Shown piece by piece: positions 1-6,973 of a stretch of DNA of 10,646 bases (position 1 is the stretch's first letter; each line of letters opens with the position of its first letter). The position numbers and the translations under genes were made by a program. The stretch lies in contig JBKCVM010000110.1 in assembly GCA_046317855.1 (NCBI GenBank), positions 1 through 10,646 on the forward strand, written 5' to 3'. Source of the stretch: CAIOHW01 sp046317855. Its GTDB lineage: Bacteria; Bdellovibrionota; UBA1018. Under the pieces are notes generated by a model. That model searched no databases, had not been told where the DNA came from, and was given only the letters and a program-made list of their open reading frames with translations.

Positions 1-896
1 CGCTGCACGAGCAGCCTTGCAGAATCTAAAGACGTGACCATGTCGGCCAGCATGAATTGAAGACCCTGGTGCTCACCGATAGGTTTTCCAAACTGGGAAC
101 GCTCTCTCGAGTGTGCTGCTGCGATCTCCAGTGCAGTTGCAGCAACTCCAATGGCAACCGCAGCAATGGTGATTCGTCCAGCATAGAGAGCGTTCATGGC
201 CACCTTAAAGCCGTCACCTTCGTTACCCACCCGATGAGTGACCGGAACCTTCACGTTCTCCAGCAGGACTTCCATAGTGTGAGAAATGTGTAGGCCCATC
301 TTTTTTTCGCGTTTTCCCATCGAAAGCCCGGACATCCCCTTTTCGAGAATGAAAGCGGAGATCCCTTTGGGGCCGGGTTCGCCGGTGCGAGCCATGAGCA
401 AAAGGGTCGAGGCGCTATCGGCTTGAGTGGTCCAGAGTTTGGTACCGTTGAGTACATAATGATCGCCCGAAAGTTTGGCAGTGGTGGTGAGCGAGCCTGC
501 GTCGGATCCAGAGCCTGCTTCTGAGAGACTGAATGACCCGATGGCAGAGCCCGAGGCTAGCGGCGGTATGTATTTGGCTTTTTGTTCAGGAGTGCCTCCC
601 TCAGCCAGGATGACCTGAGGGAGTCCAGTCACTGCAACGCTGATGGCGTAAGAGGCGCTCACGCGAGCAATTTCTTCGAGAGCGACAATGTAGTCTTGAT
701 AGCCCAAGCCTGCGCCCCCGTACTCCGTAGCCACGGGAATCCCGGTGAGTCCCAGCTCGCCTAGCCCTGCAATGATTTCGGGTCGAAAAGTCCCCGAAGC
801 TTCGTCCTGCTCGACGATCGGCGCTATTTTCGTTTTGACGAATTTACGGGCCAGTGAACGCAGCTCAGCTTGAACGGGAGTGGGCAGAAAATCCAT
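1..896 (-). CDS. acyl-CoA dehydrogenase, 3' end beyond window
   Basis: FAD-dependent acyl-CoA dehydrogenase, which introduces a trans-2,3 double bond into an acyl-CoA and passes electrons to electron-transfer flavoprotein; a cytoplasmic step of fatty or branched-chain acid oxidation. The frame runs from ATG at 896 to the left edge without a stop, so 298 residues are visible and roughly 80-90 C-terminal ones are missing compared with the usual ~380. Seen in order: helical N-domain (1-115), family signature 1 SFSLSEAGSGSDAG (121-134), beta domain, and the start of the C-terminal helical domain with RERSQFGKPIGEHQGLQFMLADM (264-286). The helix-G position occupied by Glu in isovaleryl-type enzymes is Gly240 (LYAGRITIA), so the catalytic base should be the C-terminal Glu of short/medium-chain enzymes, which lies outside the window. 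The start is 12 nt after the stop of the upstream dehydrogenase and has only a poor ribosome-binding site, consistent with coupled translation. The substrate cannot be read from the sequence. Confidence 0.93.
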   Translation of the reverse strand, partial: MDFLPTPVQAELRSLARKFVKTKIAPIVEQDEASGTFRPEIIAGLGELGLTGIPVATEYGGAGLGYQDYIVALEEIARVSASYAISVAVTGLPQVILAEGGTPEQKAKYIPPLASGSAIGSFSLSEAGSGSDAGSLTTTAKLSGDHYVLNGTKLWTTQADSASTLLLMARTGEPGPKGISAFILEKGMSGLSMGKREKKMGLHISHTMEVLLENVKVPVTHRVGNEGDGFKVAMNALYAGRITIAAVAIGVAATALEIAAAHSRERSQFGKPIGEHQGLQFMLADMVTSLDSARLLVQ

Positions 897-908
897 GTCC
901 CGCTTATA

Positions 909-2072
909 TCAGCCGATGGCTCCGTCGCCTAGCATCTGGCGGGCGATAATCATGCGCAGGACTTCATTCGTGCCCGCTCCAATCTCAATGAGCTTGGCAT
1001 CCCGCATGTAGCGCTCAACCGGAAATTCGCGAATATACCCATACCCGCCGAGGATTTGGATGCATTCCAGTCCTACTCGGGTGGCCATTTGGGCACTCGT
1101 TAATTTGGCTTTGGCGGCCATCATTGAAGCTTCTTTTCCCACGAGTTTGCCTTCGTCCCACATTTTAGCAGCAGAGTAGGTCAGGGCACGGCAAGCTTCG
1201 AACCAGCCTGAGCTCTCGGCGAGCCTTTCTTGAACAGGGCCAAAGCTTCCGATGGGTTTATCAAATTGTTTGCGATCTCTGGCGTAATGGGTGGCAGCTT
1301 CGATCGCGGCTCGTGCAATTCCTAGTGAAATTCCTGCGATCGTGATGCGCTCGAGGTCGAGATTTCGCATCATCATTTTAAGGCTCTCGCCTTCGCCGCC
1401 GACGCGCTGTTCGAGGCCAACCGTGCACTGATCAAAAACGAGCTCACCCGTGGGTGAAGCGCGCATTCCCATTTTAGAAAATTTCTTTCCCGTAGAGAAA
1501 CCCGGCATTCCCTTTTCGATGATGAAAGTTGAAATGTCTTTTTTTGATTCGCCGGTTTTTGCGTAACAGTAAAACACTTCGCCGCAGGGCCCATTGGTGA
1601 TGAAGGTTTTGGAGCCATTCAAAGTGTAGGACTTTCCGTCCGGAGATTTGACAGCGCGGGTTCTCATTCCGAGCGCATCAGAACCAGCGCCAGGTTCAGT
1701 CATTCCCATTCCGCCGATCCACTGCCCTGAAAGGAGTTTGGGGAGGTAGCGAGATTTCTGCTCGGCATTTGCGTTTGCCGCAATTTGATTGAGGCAGAGC
1801 ACTGAATGGGCGAGGTATGAAAGCGCAGTCGATGCGTCGACTGCGGCGACTTCTTCAAAAACGAGGGTCGTGGCCACTGCTCCCAGGCCCGCCCCTCCGT
1901 CTTTTTCAGGAACTGTGATTCCAAGAAGTCCCAGCTCACCTAGTTTTTCAAAGGCCTGGCGATTAAAGCCTTCTTCTTCGTCCAGTTTTTCGATTTTTGG
2001 GGCGAGCTCTGCTTTTGCAAACTGACGCGCTGTGTCTTGAAGTAGCTTTTCTTCTTCAGAAAAAAACCACAT
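909..2072 (-). CDS. acyl-CoA dehydrogenase, isovaleryl-CoA dehydrogenase-like
   Basis: Complete 387-residue acyl-CoA dehydrogenase, a normal length for the family. Signature 1 is GMTEPGAGSDALG (about 122-135); the dimer/FAD segment ARDRKQFDKPIG is at 264-275; signature 2 is QILGGYGYIREF (339-350), followed by MRDAKLIEIGAGTNEVLRMIIARQ. In short/medium-chain enzymes the catalytic Glu sits in a YEGT motif; here the equivalent is GAGT, with Ala366 replacing Glu. Instead Glu241 in NLDLERITIAG occupies the helix-G position of the catalytic Glu in isovaleryl-CoA dehydrogenase (leucine degradation). That favours an isovaleryl-type or related branched-chain enzyme (liuA/ivd), but no other leucine-degradation gene is present here, so the substrate is an inference and other family members using the helix-G Glu remain possible. 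The start at 2072 is fixed by an excellent AAGGAGG site 8 nt upstream. It is probably cotranscribed with the dehydrogenase that follows 12 nt downstream. Confidence 0.95.
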   Translation of the reverse strand: MWFFSEEEKLLQDTARQFAKAELAPKIEKLDEEEGFNRQAFEKLGELGLLGITVPEKDGGAGLGAVATTLVFEEVAAVDASTALSYLAHSVLCLNQIAANANAEQKSRYLPKLLSGQWIGGMGMTEPGAGSDALGMRTRAVKSPDGKSYTLNGSKTFITNGPCGEVFYCYAKTGESKKDISTFIIEKGMPGFSTGKKFSKMGMRASPTGELVFDQCTVGLEQRVGGEGESLKMMMRNLDLERITIAGISLGIARAAIEAATHYARDRKQFDKPIGSFGPVQERLAESSGWFEACRALTYSAAKMWDEGKLVGKEASMMAAKAKLTSAQMATRVGLECIQILGGYGYIREFPVERYMRDAKLIEIGAGTNEVLRMIIARQMLGDGAIG

Positions 2073-2076
2073 AAAA

Positions 2077-4188
2077 ATGGCCTCCTTCAGTGAGGGGATG
2101 GGTGAGGGGATGCGTACCCATCTGGATGAATATCTGACATTTGAAAAATATCTGACGCATGCAATACTTGATCGCGTGTTGGGGATCGATCGTCATCAGT
2201 ATAACATTTTACCGCTCCGATTCGTGGTGAACTATTGGGAATTTCGCCCGACCTCTTTGGTAGAACGATTGGACAGTCTTGTCCAACAAGGTGTGACCGA
2301 AGTAGTGAGTTTCGTGCCGTGGCAGCAAATTGAGGCGGATATTCAGCATAGTTTGTCCAAGTTTCTTCATGCTGCGGCTGAACGAAGCCTTGCAGTGAAT
2401 TTGATTGTCTCGCCTGAGCTTGGACTTTCAGCTCCCAATTCAGGGATTCCGCGGGACCTGCTTTCGCGCTCAGAGTGTTTGGCTGTCCACGCGGACGGAG
2501 GAACGGTGGTTTCTCTGGCGGCCCCCCATGCGCATGCGATTCCCTCGCTTCACTCGTCCGAATTTCAGAAGAGGTTTCAGAACTACTGGGTTCGAGTCGA
2601 TCACGTGCTGGGAGATGTTCAAAAGCGCGGAGTTCCCGGTGTTCTTGATAGGGTGAGTCTCACGCTCACCGGAAGTTTCTGGAAGTACTATCGTTCTCCC
2701 CGCTCCAGCAGTCTTTCGGCTTTTGGGGGTCTGGCAGGGGACTTTTCTGGAGCTGTGGGCCTTCAGTTGCGTTCTCGCATTGAGCAGCGCTTTGCAGGGC
2801 CTGAGTTTTGCGAGCCCACGGCTGCTGCAGCCAATCGTTGGAAGGTCAAGAGCTTGGAGTTGGTCAATCGGCGCTGGTTCATGCAAGATGCAGAGGACCA
2901 ATTTAGAGCGCGTAATAGCCAGTACTTTGGGCGCAGAGCGATCTCGCTTCCCCTCTCTCAGATCGAGCTCTATACGCCCGAGGTGGACCCCTCGATGCTG
3001 TATTCTCAGGCTTTGGCTTTTTCTGGGGGAGCCCGCGCAGATTTTGTGCGTTTAGGAAAACTCATTGATGAGGCCGCTAGCCGCCGCTCTGAAGTAGAGG
3101 GAGTGGCTGCGTTACCCTGGGTTCATTGGACCGGTGAAGCAGGATTTGCTTCACTACTAGATTCTGAAAAACAGTTTTTGATTCTGAAGTCCATTCTGCT
3201 TTTGGCCTCACAGGGCGGCGGAGTGATGGTGGACTCAGAGGAGTGGTTCACTTTGTCCGAGGGCTTTAGGCGTCGGGCAGAGACGCTGGCTCGGTCGCTG
3301 GTGCACGGAGATTACAGGCTTCGTCAGCGTGCTTTTTATTTAAATTCACATTTGTGGTCCTCAGGAGGAGCGGGTGGTGCCGACCTCTGGGATGAGTTGA
3401 AGCTGAGGCTGGGTGCGTTTAGCCGAATGATCGCTTCGGATGATCTTTTGAGGGGCGACGAGGGAATGGATGCCGATCTTTTGATTGTGGATCCGACAGT
3501 GATTGTCACTCGCACCCGAATGGCTCACTTGTTGACTTGGACTCGATCGGGAAGAGTCACGGCACTTCCGAGAAGTCTGCTCTACACTGAGGCGGCTCGA
3601 GCCGAGCTCTCGCGTGTATGCCAAGGCAGAGGGGTGGGGGGCAGCCAACGAATGGATCTCCACGTCGGGGTTCCGTTTGAACTCTATTCGATGGGTGAGG
3701 GAAAATTGGTGATCTACGATAGCCACGCCCTCGAAAAGGCCGAGTCCACAGAGTCAGCCCAGCAGTTCGTACATGCTTTGCTTGGATTGGCGGCGATTAA
3801 GAATCCGTGTGCCACGAGTGACTCAAGGCTCGAAGTGATTGCGTTAGAGCGACGCGGCGGCGGACGGGGAGTGTTTGTGCTCAATCCTTCTTCGCGAGCT
3901 GTGGAGGCGGACCTGTTATTTCCAAATGAGGTGCGTGTCGGGGATCTGGGGACCCAGCTAGGGAATACGCTCGAAGATTCAAATGAGTCCAAGGACGTCA
4001 TCCCTTCGCAGAGGTTTCATCTTGCCGCTCCTCCGTGCGGAGTGCTGCCTTTGGAGGTCATGGATTCGGAGTGGGAAGACGAGCTGGAGCGCAGACAAGC
4101 TTCTCGCGTAGCGGAAGAAACTCAGGGCGTGGCCTTTGCTGCTGCATCGGCGGAGCTCTCGGGCTGGGAGCAGAGCACATGGAACTAG
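2077..4188 (+). CDS. GH42/GH35-like beta-galactosidase-type protein, possibly non-catalytic
   Basis: 703-residue protein with no signal peptide, so probably cytoplasmic. Its layout recalls clan GH-A beta-galactosidases. An N-terminal TIM-barrel-like part has NYWEFRP (52-58), VSFVPW (77-82) and a long substrate-loop segment with SPELG and PNSGIPRDLL. A second part near 465-515 (DADLLIVDPTVIV...) resembles the glutamine-amidotransferase-like trimerisation domain. A final beta-sandwich part (about 585-665, with GVFVLNP and LAAPPCGVLPLEV) resembles the GH42 C-terminal domain. This comes from pattern recognition, not a search. The strand expected to carry the Asn-Glu acid/base reads VSLTLTGSFWKYY, with no NE; Glu354 in HWTGEAG is a candidate nucleophile. 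It may therefore be a divergent or inactive member. Start choice is uncertain: ATG 2077 has no ribosome-binding site, while in-frame ATG 2110 follows GGGTGAGGGG and may be the real one (692 residues); ATG 2098 is a third option. The stop overlaps the next gene by 10 nt. Confidence 0.8.
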   Translation: MASFSEGMGEGMRTHLDEYLTFEKYLTHAILDRVLGIDRHQYNILPLRFVVNYWEFRPTSLVERLDSLVQQGVTEVVSFVPWQQIEADIQHSLSKFLHAAAERSLAVNLIVSPELGLSAPNSGIPRDLLSRSECLAVHADGGTVVSLAAPHAHAIPSLHSSEFQKRFQNYWVRVDHVLGDVQKRGVPGVLDRVSLTLTGSFWKYYRSPRSSSLSAFGGLAGDFSGAVGLQLRSRIEQRFAGPEFCEPTAAAANRWKVKSLELVNRRWFMQDAEDQFRARNSQYFGRRAISLPLSQIELYTPEVDPSMLYSQALAFSGGARADFVRLGKLIDEAASRRSEVEGVAALPWVHWTGEAGFASLLDSEKQFLILKSILLLASQGGGVMVDSEEWFTLSEGFRRRAETLARSLVHGDYRLRQRAFYLNSHLWSSGGAGGADLWDELKLRLGAFSRMIASDDLLRGDEGMDADLLIVDPTVIVTRTRMAHLLTWTRSGRVTALPRSLLYTEAARAELSRVCQGRGVGGSQRMDLHVGVPFELYSMGEGKLVIYDSHALEKAESTESAQQFVHALLGLAAIKNPCATSDSRLEVIALERRGGGRGVFVLNPSSRAVEADLLFPNEVRVGDLGTQLGNTLEDSNESKDVIPSQRFHLAAPPCGVLPLEVMDSEWEDELERRQASRVAEETQGVAFAAASAELSGWEQSTWN
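2081..2087 (-). promoter_or_regulatory. ribosome-binding site of the isovaleryl-type dehydrogenase
   Basis: AAGGAGG on the minus strand, 8 nt before the ATG at 2072. It is the strongest Shine-Dalgarno sequence in the window. It overlaps the 5' coding end of the divergent gene if that gene starts at 2077. Confidence 0.85.
2090..2112. repeat. tandem repeat GTGAGGGGATG x2 at the divergent starts
   Basis: GTGAGGGGATG occurs at 2090-2100 and again at 2102-2112, a 12-nt period. Each copy ends in an in-frame ATG of the plus-strand gene (2098 and 2110), so the repeat creates two alternative starts with G-rich leaders. On the minus strand the same bases form the 5' leader of the isovaleryl-type dehydrogenase, upstream of its ribosome-binding site. 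Confidence 0.7.
2129..2156. repeat. direct repeat AATATCTGAC, 18-nt period
   Basis: AATATCTGAC occurs at 2129-2138 and 2147-2156. In the plus-strand gene it encodes the echo EYLTFEKYLT. It lies 57-84 bases upstream of the minus-strand dehydrogenase start, where a promoter or regulator site would be expected. It could be an operator or simply coding coincidence. Confidence 0.45.
4166..4170 (+). promoter_or_regulatory. ribosome-binding site deciding the start at 4179
   Basis: GGGAG lies 8 nt before ATG 4179, inside the end of the upstream gene. It selects this ATG over the longer upstream frame that opens at 4035. Confidence 0.65.
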
Positions 4189-4946
4189 TGCAGGACTGGC
4201 GGGCACTTCAGCGGGTTTTTTACCCCGTGCGCCGAGAAGGCGGGGGCTCAAACGCGCCGATTTACTTGGTTGAGGATCAAGGGGTGGTCCTCTCTGCGTT
4301 TGCCGAGGGCGAGGATCTTTCGAGCTGGGTGGGGACATCCGTAGACGAGCTCAAAGTACAATTTGCAAATCGTGAGATAGTCCGGGCGACTCATAAGCAG
4401 ATGGATCTTTGGATCATTGAGGCGCTTGCAGAAACGCACTTGCCTGCGCAGATTGACCGAATTCGAAAGGAATGGGTGGAGGAAACTCGTGGAAGCGGGC
4501 GAGATACTCCTCAGCAGGCTCTTCCGAGGCGCGGTCATTTTTTGTTCGATGCGTTGGAGCGCTCCTGGTGGAATCGGGTGCTTCCGTCTTCGTTTGGAGT
4601 CCTTTTGCGACTGGAATCTGAGGGCGGTCAGTTGACGGATTTCATAGTGGTCTACCGAAAGGGAAAGTTGGAGCAATTTGGCGAGCCTGATCTTTCATTC
4701 TTGGGCGCGGACCGTCGGGCAGACCTTTCGGATGTGACGAAGTACTTGGGCGAGCGACTTTCGGTGCCGGTTCAAGGCGTGCAACTTTTGCAGCAGGATT
4801 GGAAAGCTTGGTCGGAGCAGTCGCGGCCGTGGCCCCATCCTTGGAAAGAGATTGCTTGGGCGATCCAGTCCAAGCGCGTCCAGCTGATGCCGTTTAGATG
4901 GAGTTGGGTGGGGATGATTGCCACTCGAGGATTTGTTGGCCTATAG
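4179..4946 (+). CDS. unrecognised 255-residue protein coupled to the GH42-like gene
   Basis: I do not recognise this family. The start is ATG 4179, which overlaps the upstream stop (ATGGAACTAG, 10 nt) and has GGGAG 8 nt before it. The frame stays open back to 4035, but that stretch is antisense-like, low-complexity Gly/Arg/Ser sequence lying over the end of the upstream gene. The 255 residues look soluble, with no signal peptide and no convincing membrane segment. They are rich in Trp (for example SWWNR, DWKAW, WPHPWKEIAWAI, FRWSW) and carry hydrophobic-strand segments such as APIYLVEDQGVVLSAF and FGVLLRLES...TDFIVVYRKGKLEQFGEPDL, so an alpha/beta fold is likely. The tight overlap with the GH42-like gene says the two are made together and probably act together, perhaps as a regulatory or accessory subunit; this is inference from position only. 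Confidence 0.8.
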   Translation: MELVQDWRALQRVFYPVRREGGGSNAPIYLVEDQGVVLSAFAEGEDLSSWVGTSVDELKVQFANREIVRATHKQMDLWIIEALAETHLPAQIDRIRKEWVEETRGSGRDTPQQALPRRGHFLFDALERSWWNRVLPSSFGVLLRLESEGGQLTDFIVVYRKGKLEQFGEPDLSFLGADRRADLSDVTKYLGERLSVPVQGVQLLQQDWKAWSEQSRPWPHPWKEIAWAIQSKRVQLMPFRWSWVGMIATRGFVGL

Positions 4947-5048
4947 TCGGGGCCTTTGGGTGTTCTTTATTTAAAAAATCAAATGATTTCAACGGTTTAG
5001 TTTTGACTATTGAGTGCCTCACTTAATCTCACTCAGGCAAGCCCATAC

Positions 5049-5076
5049 TTGACTGAAAGGTTCAGTTTGCTACAAG
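5049..5076 (+). promoter_or_regulatory. rlmN: candidate sigma70-type promoter for rlmN
   Basis: TTGACT (5049-5054) as -35, a 16-nt spacer, then TACAAG (5071-5076) as a weak -10, preceded by TGC (5068-5070), an extended -10 feature. It lies 54 nt before the rlmN ATG, a plausible leader length. The -35 matches 5 of 6 consensus bases and the -10 matches 4 of 6. Confidence 0.4.
5052..5066. repeat. inverted repeat ACTGAA-AGG-TTCAGT in the promoter spacer
   Basis: Perfect 6-nt arms around a 3-nt centre. The left arm overlaps the -35 box of the candidate rlmN promoter and the right arm fills the spacer. Its size and position would suit a dimeric repressor; no regulator is identifiable. Confidence 0.4.
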
Positions 5077-5129
5077 GCCTCGGTAGCATTCTTGATTGAA
5101 ACCACGAGCCCATAGAGCTGAAGAGCCTC

Positions 5130-6419
5130 ATGACCTTTCTACAATCCCTGACCCAGTCTGAGCTTTCACAAGCGTTGATTCCGATCAGTAGGCAGATCCT
5201 TGAGAAAAAACTGCGGCGCGATACTGTTCGTACTCCGGAGCTTGAGCAAGCTTTGAATCATAAGGCGTCGAGCCAAGCTCGCTACCGAGCAAAGCAAATT
5301 TTTTCATGGGTTTATCAGCGCGGTGTCACTGACTGGGGCGCCATGACAGATCTTTCCAAAGATCTGCGCCAGTGGTGTTCAGAGAATCTTCCGATCTTCA
5401 GACTCACTAGCCGCATCACTCGTCAGGCTCAGGACGGGACTCACAAATTCTTGTGGGATCTCGGGGACAACAAGACCATTGAGAGCGTGATTATTCCGGC
5501 AGCTTTGCAAGAAAAAGACGAACGCGAAGCCTTTCGTGAGGCTCATGAAGACGAGGCCTTGAGCGAGGGCAGGCGCTTTGCTGGCCGCGAGACCGAGGAT
5601 AAGGACCTCACTTCAGAACGTTGGAAAAGGCTAACGGCCTGCATTTCAAGTCAGGTGGGATGCGCCATGGGCTGTAAGTTCTGTCTCACTGGGATTCAGG
5701 GGCTCGATCGTCATTTGGGGGTTCACGAGATCGTGACCCAAGTGCATGAGTTGCGAATGATCGCTCCGATCACCAACATTGTCTTCATGGGGATGGGTGA
5801 GCCGCTTCATAATTTGGATAACGTGGCCAAAGCCTGCCAGATCCTCCTCGACGAGGACGGGCTTAATTTTTCAAAACGCAAAGTCACGGTCAGCACGAGC
5901 GGAATTGTTCCAGCTATTGAGGAGCTCGGGCGTCGCGTCGACGTCTCACTTGCCGTCTCTCTCAACGGAACAACCGATGAGCAGCGATCCAAGATCATGC
6001 CTGTCAACAAGCGCTGGAGTATTGATGAACTTTTGGATGCCTGCAGGCGCTATCCGCTGGGCCCTCATCGTCGAATCACTTTTGAATATGTGATGCTCAA
6101 AGGATTAAACGACACTCTCGAGGATGCAGAGAGAATCATCCGCCTCACGCGCGGTATTCCATCCAAAATTAATTTGATCCCGTTCAATGAGCATCCTGGT
6201 TCAGAGTTCAAACGTCCTTCCGATGAGGTCGTGAAGAAGTTTCAACGCTACTTAATTGATCGCAAACTGACTGCAACGGTCCGTATCTCGCGCGGGCGCG
6301 ACATTCTGGCAGCCTGTGGGCAACTGAGAAGCATTTTTGGAACTGCGCGTGGAACAGAAAAGCATCGCGACTGGAAAGAGCTTCCGGTCTTGAATGCCCA
6401 TCACGTGAGTGGAGTCTAG
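5130..6419 (+). CDS. rlmN: dual-specificity 23S rRNA/tRNA adenine C2 methyltransferase RlmN
   Basis: Radical-SAM enzyme that methylates C2 of A2503 in 23S rRNA and of A37 in a subset of tRNAs, affecting peptidyl-transfer-centre function and decoding accuracy. The 429 residues contain the N-terminal RNA-binding segment (YRAKQIFSWVYQRGVTDWGAMTDLSKDLR), the conserved ISSQVGCAMGCKFC stretch with cluster cysteines Cys178, Cys182 and Cys185, the IVFMGMGEPLHN motif, KVTVSTSGIVP, SLNGTTDEQRSKIMPVNKR, and INLIPFNEHPGSEF. Cys171 (equivalent to E. coli Cys118) and Cys396 in ILAACGQLR (equivalent to Cys355, which carries the methylene intermediate) are both present, so it should be active. It is about 45 residues longer than the E. 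coli protein, mostly from a charged insertion of about 40 residues (roughly 125-168) before Cys171, plus an N-terminal extension. ATG 5130 has only a weak GAAGAG leader. It appears monocistronic and ends 8 nt from the convergent minus-strand frame. Confidence 0.96.
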   Translation: MTFLQSLTQSELSQALIPISRQILEKKLRRDTVRTPELEQALNHKASSQARYRAKQIFSWVYQRGVTDWGAMTDLSKDLRQWCSENLPIFRLTSRITRQAQDGTHKFLWDLGDNKTIESVIIPAALQEKDEREAFREAHEDEALSEGRRFAGRETEDKDLTSERWKRLTACISSQVGCAMGCKFCLTGIQGLDRHLGVHEIVTQVHELRMIAPITNIVFMGMGEPLHNLDNVAKACQILLDEDGLNFSKRKVTVSTSGIVPAIEELGRRVDVSLAVSLNGTTDEQRSKIMPVNKRWSIDELLDACRRYPLGPHRRITFEYVMLKGLNDTLEDAERIIRLTRGIPSKINLIPFNEHPGSEFKRPSDEVVKKFQRYLIDRKLTATVRISRGRDILAACGQLRSIFGTARGTEKHRDWKELPVLNAHHVSGV

Positions 6420-6427
6420 CGCTCTGT

Positions 6428-6829
6428 CTATGGCGCGTGATCGATTGCCGAGAGTAAGAGATGCAGAGTTCCCAGTGTGTCGATGCGCTCAAGGCTTTCC
6501 ATGGGCTTTTCTGCGAGTTGTCGGAATTGAGTTTCTGTCCAATCTCTGAGCTTCTTTCTTTCAGAGCGATTTGGGGCGATCGTTGAAATCAGTTCCTGGA
6601 CGGTGGGACCAAAGACGGTATGAAGACGTCGGAGGTCTTCATTGGCCCCAGAGTGACAGTAGACTTGTACAAGAATACCGCGAAGATCGTTGATCAGAAG
6701 CTCCCGCGCTACTTCAGCTAAACGGGATTCAGAGCGATTCCAGCTGGATTTTCCGTTTTGTTTTTCGTGGAGCCGACGGACCTCGAGCATCTGCTGAAGC
6801 CAATTGGCTTGGACTCGAGCCGCAAACAT
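6428..6829 (-). CDS. unknown helical protein, start uncertain (frame open to the upstream TGA)
   Basis: I do not recognise this protein. From ATG 6829 it is 133 residues, charged and predicted largely helical (NWLQQMLEVRRLHEKQN, ESRLAEVARELLINDLRGILVQVY, ERKKLRDWTETQFRQLAEKPMESLERIDTLGTLHLLLSAID), with no signal peptide from this start. ATG 6829 has no ribosome-binding site, and the same frame is open and protein-like for another 48 codons upstream, right to the TGA that ends the exported-protein gene. No ATG, GTG or TTG occurs in those 48 codons. The product may therefore begin at a non-AUG codon just after that TGA (181 residues), or be the C-terminal part of the upstream protein after a nonsense mutation or readthrough. 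It ends 8 nt from the convergent rlmN stop. Confidence 0.6.
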   Translation of the reverse strand: MFAARVQANWLQQMLEVRRLHEKQNGKSSWNRSESRLAEVARELLINDLRGILVQVYCHSGANEDLRRLHTVFGPTVQELISTIAPNRSERKKLRDWTETQFRQLAEKPMESLERIDTLGTLHLLLSAIDHAP

Positions 6830-6973
6830 ACCACTGGATTTTTGATTTTTGAGGGCTTTTTGGATCCTCTCTCCCGAGTGAGCGAGATAGCTGATTTTAT
6901 AGTCGATGTGAACGGGGGCTCTTTCTTTTGCAAAAGTGAGCTCTCTTGTCGTTAAATCAATGTGAGGCCAGAT
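6830..6973 (-). other. in-frame coding-like extension between TGA 6974-6976 and ATG 6829
   Basis: Forty-eight sense codons directly follow the upstream TGA, in the same frame as both the gene before and the gene after. The translation (segments include TRELTFAKERAPVHIDYKI and SYLAHSGERIQKALKNQ) looks like ordinary soluble protein and flows smoothly into the downstream frame. A candidate start is ATC at 6973, abutting the TGA, or ATT at 6961; neither has a good ribosome-binding site. Confidence 0.55.

Larger units (their letters stand above)
4947..5129. other. intergenic region upstream of rlmN
   Basis: 183 nt without a gene, somewhat AT-rich around 4960-5010. It holds one candidate promoter with an inverted repeat (listed separately) and a short AT-only palindrome at 4976-4989. 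I see no strong intrinsic terminator after the upstream gene pair and no riboswitch-like structure. Confidence 0.6.

Noticed and set aside
2470..2901. Long minus-strand frame of 143 codons inside the GH42-like gene.
   Set aside because: It is a shadow of a convincing plus-strand gene; its translation is Arg/Ser/Pro-rich and shows no domain pattern.
4035..4178. Upstream extension of the 255-residue gene (start at 4035).
   Set aside because: It lies wholly inside the GH42-like gene and translates to low-complexity Gly/Arg/Ser sequence; ATG 4179 has a good ribosome-binding site.
4976..4989. AAATCA-AA-TGATTT palindrome after the 255-residue gene, considered as a terminator.
   Set aside because: AT-rich 6-bp arms, a 2-nt loop and no following T run; not a credible intrinsic terminator.
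6415..6445. Possible bidirectional terminator at the rlmN/minus-cluster convergence (GCGC...GCGC).
   Set aside because: Only 4 paired bases and no T tract on either strand; the two stops are 8 nt apart and I see no real hairpin.
6758..6955. Plus-strand frame of 65 codons near the convergent junction.
   Set aside because: It is antisense to the coding-like minus-strand frame, with no ribosome-binding site or family resemblance.
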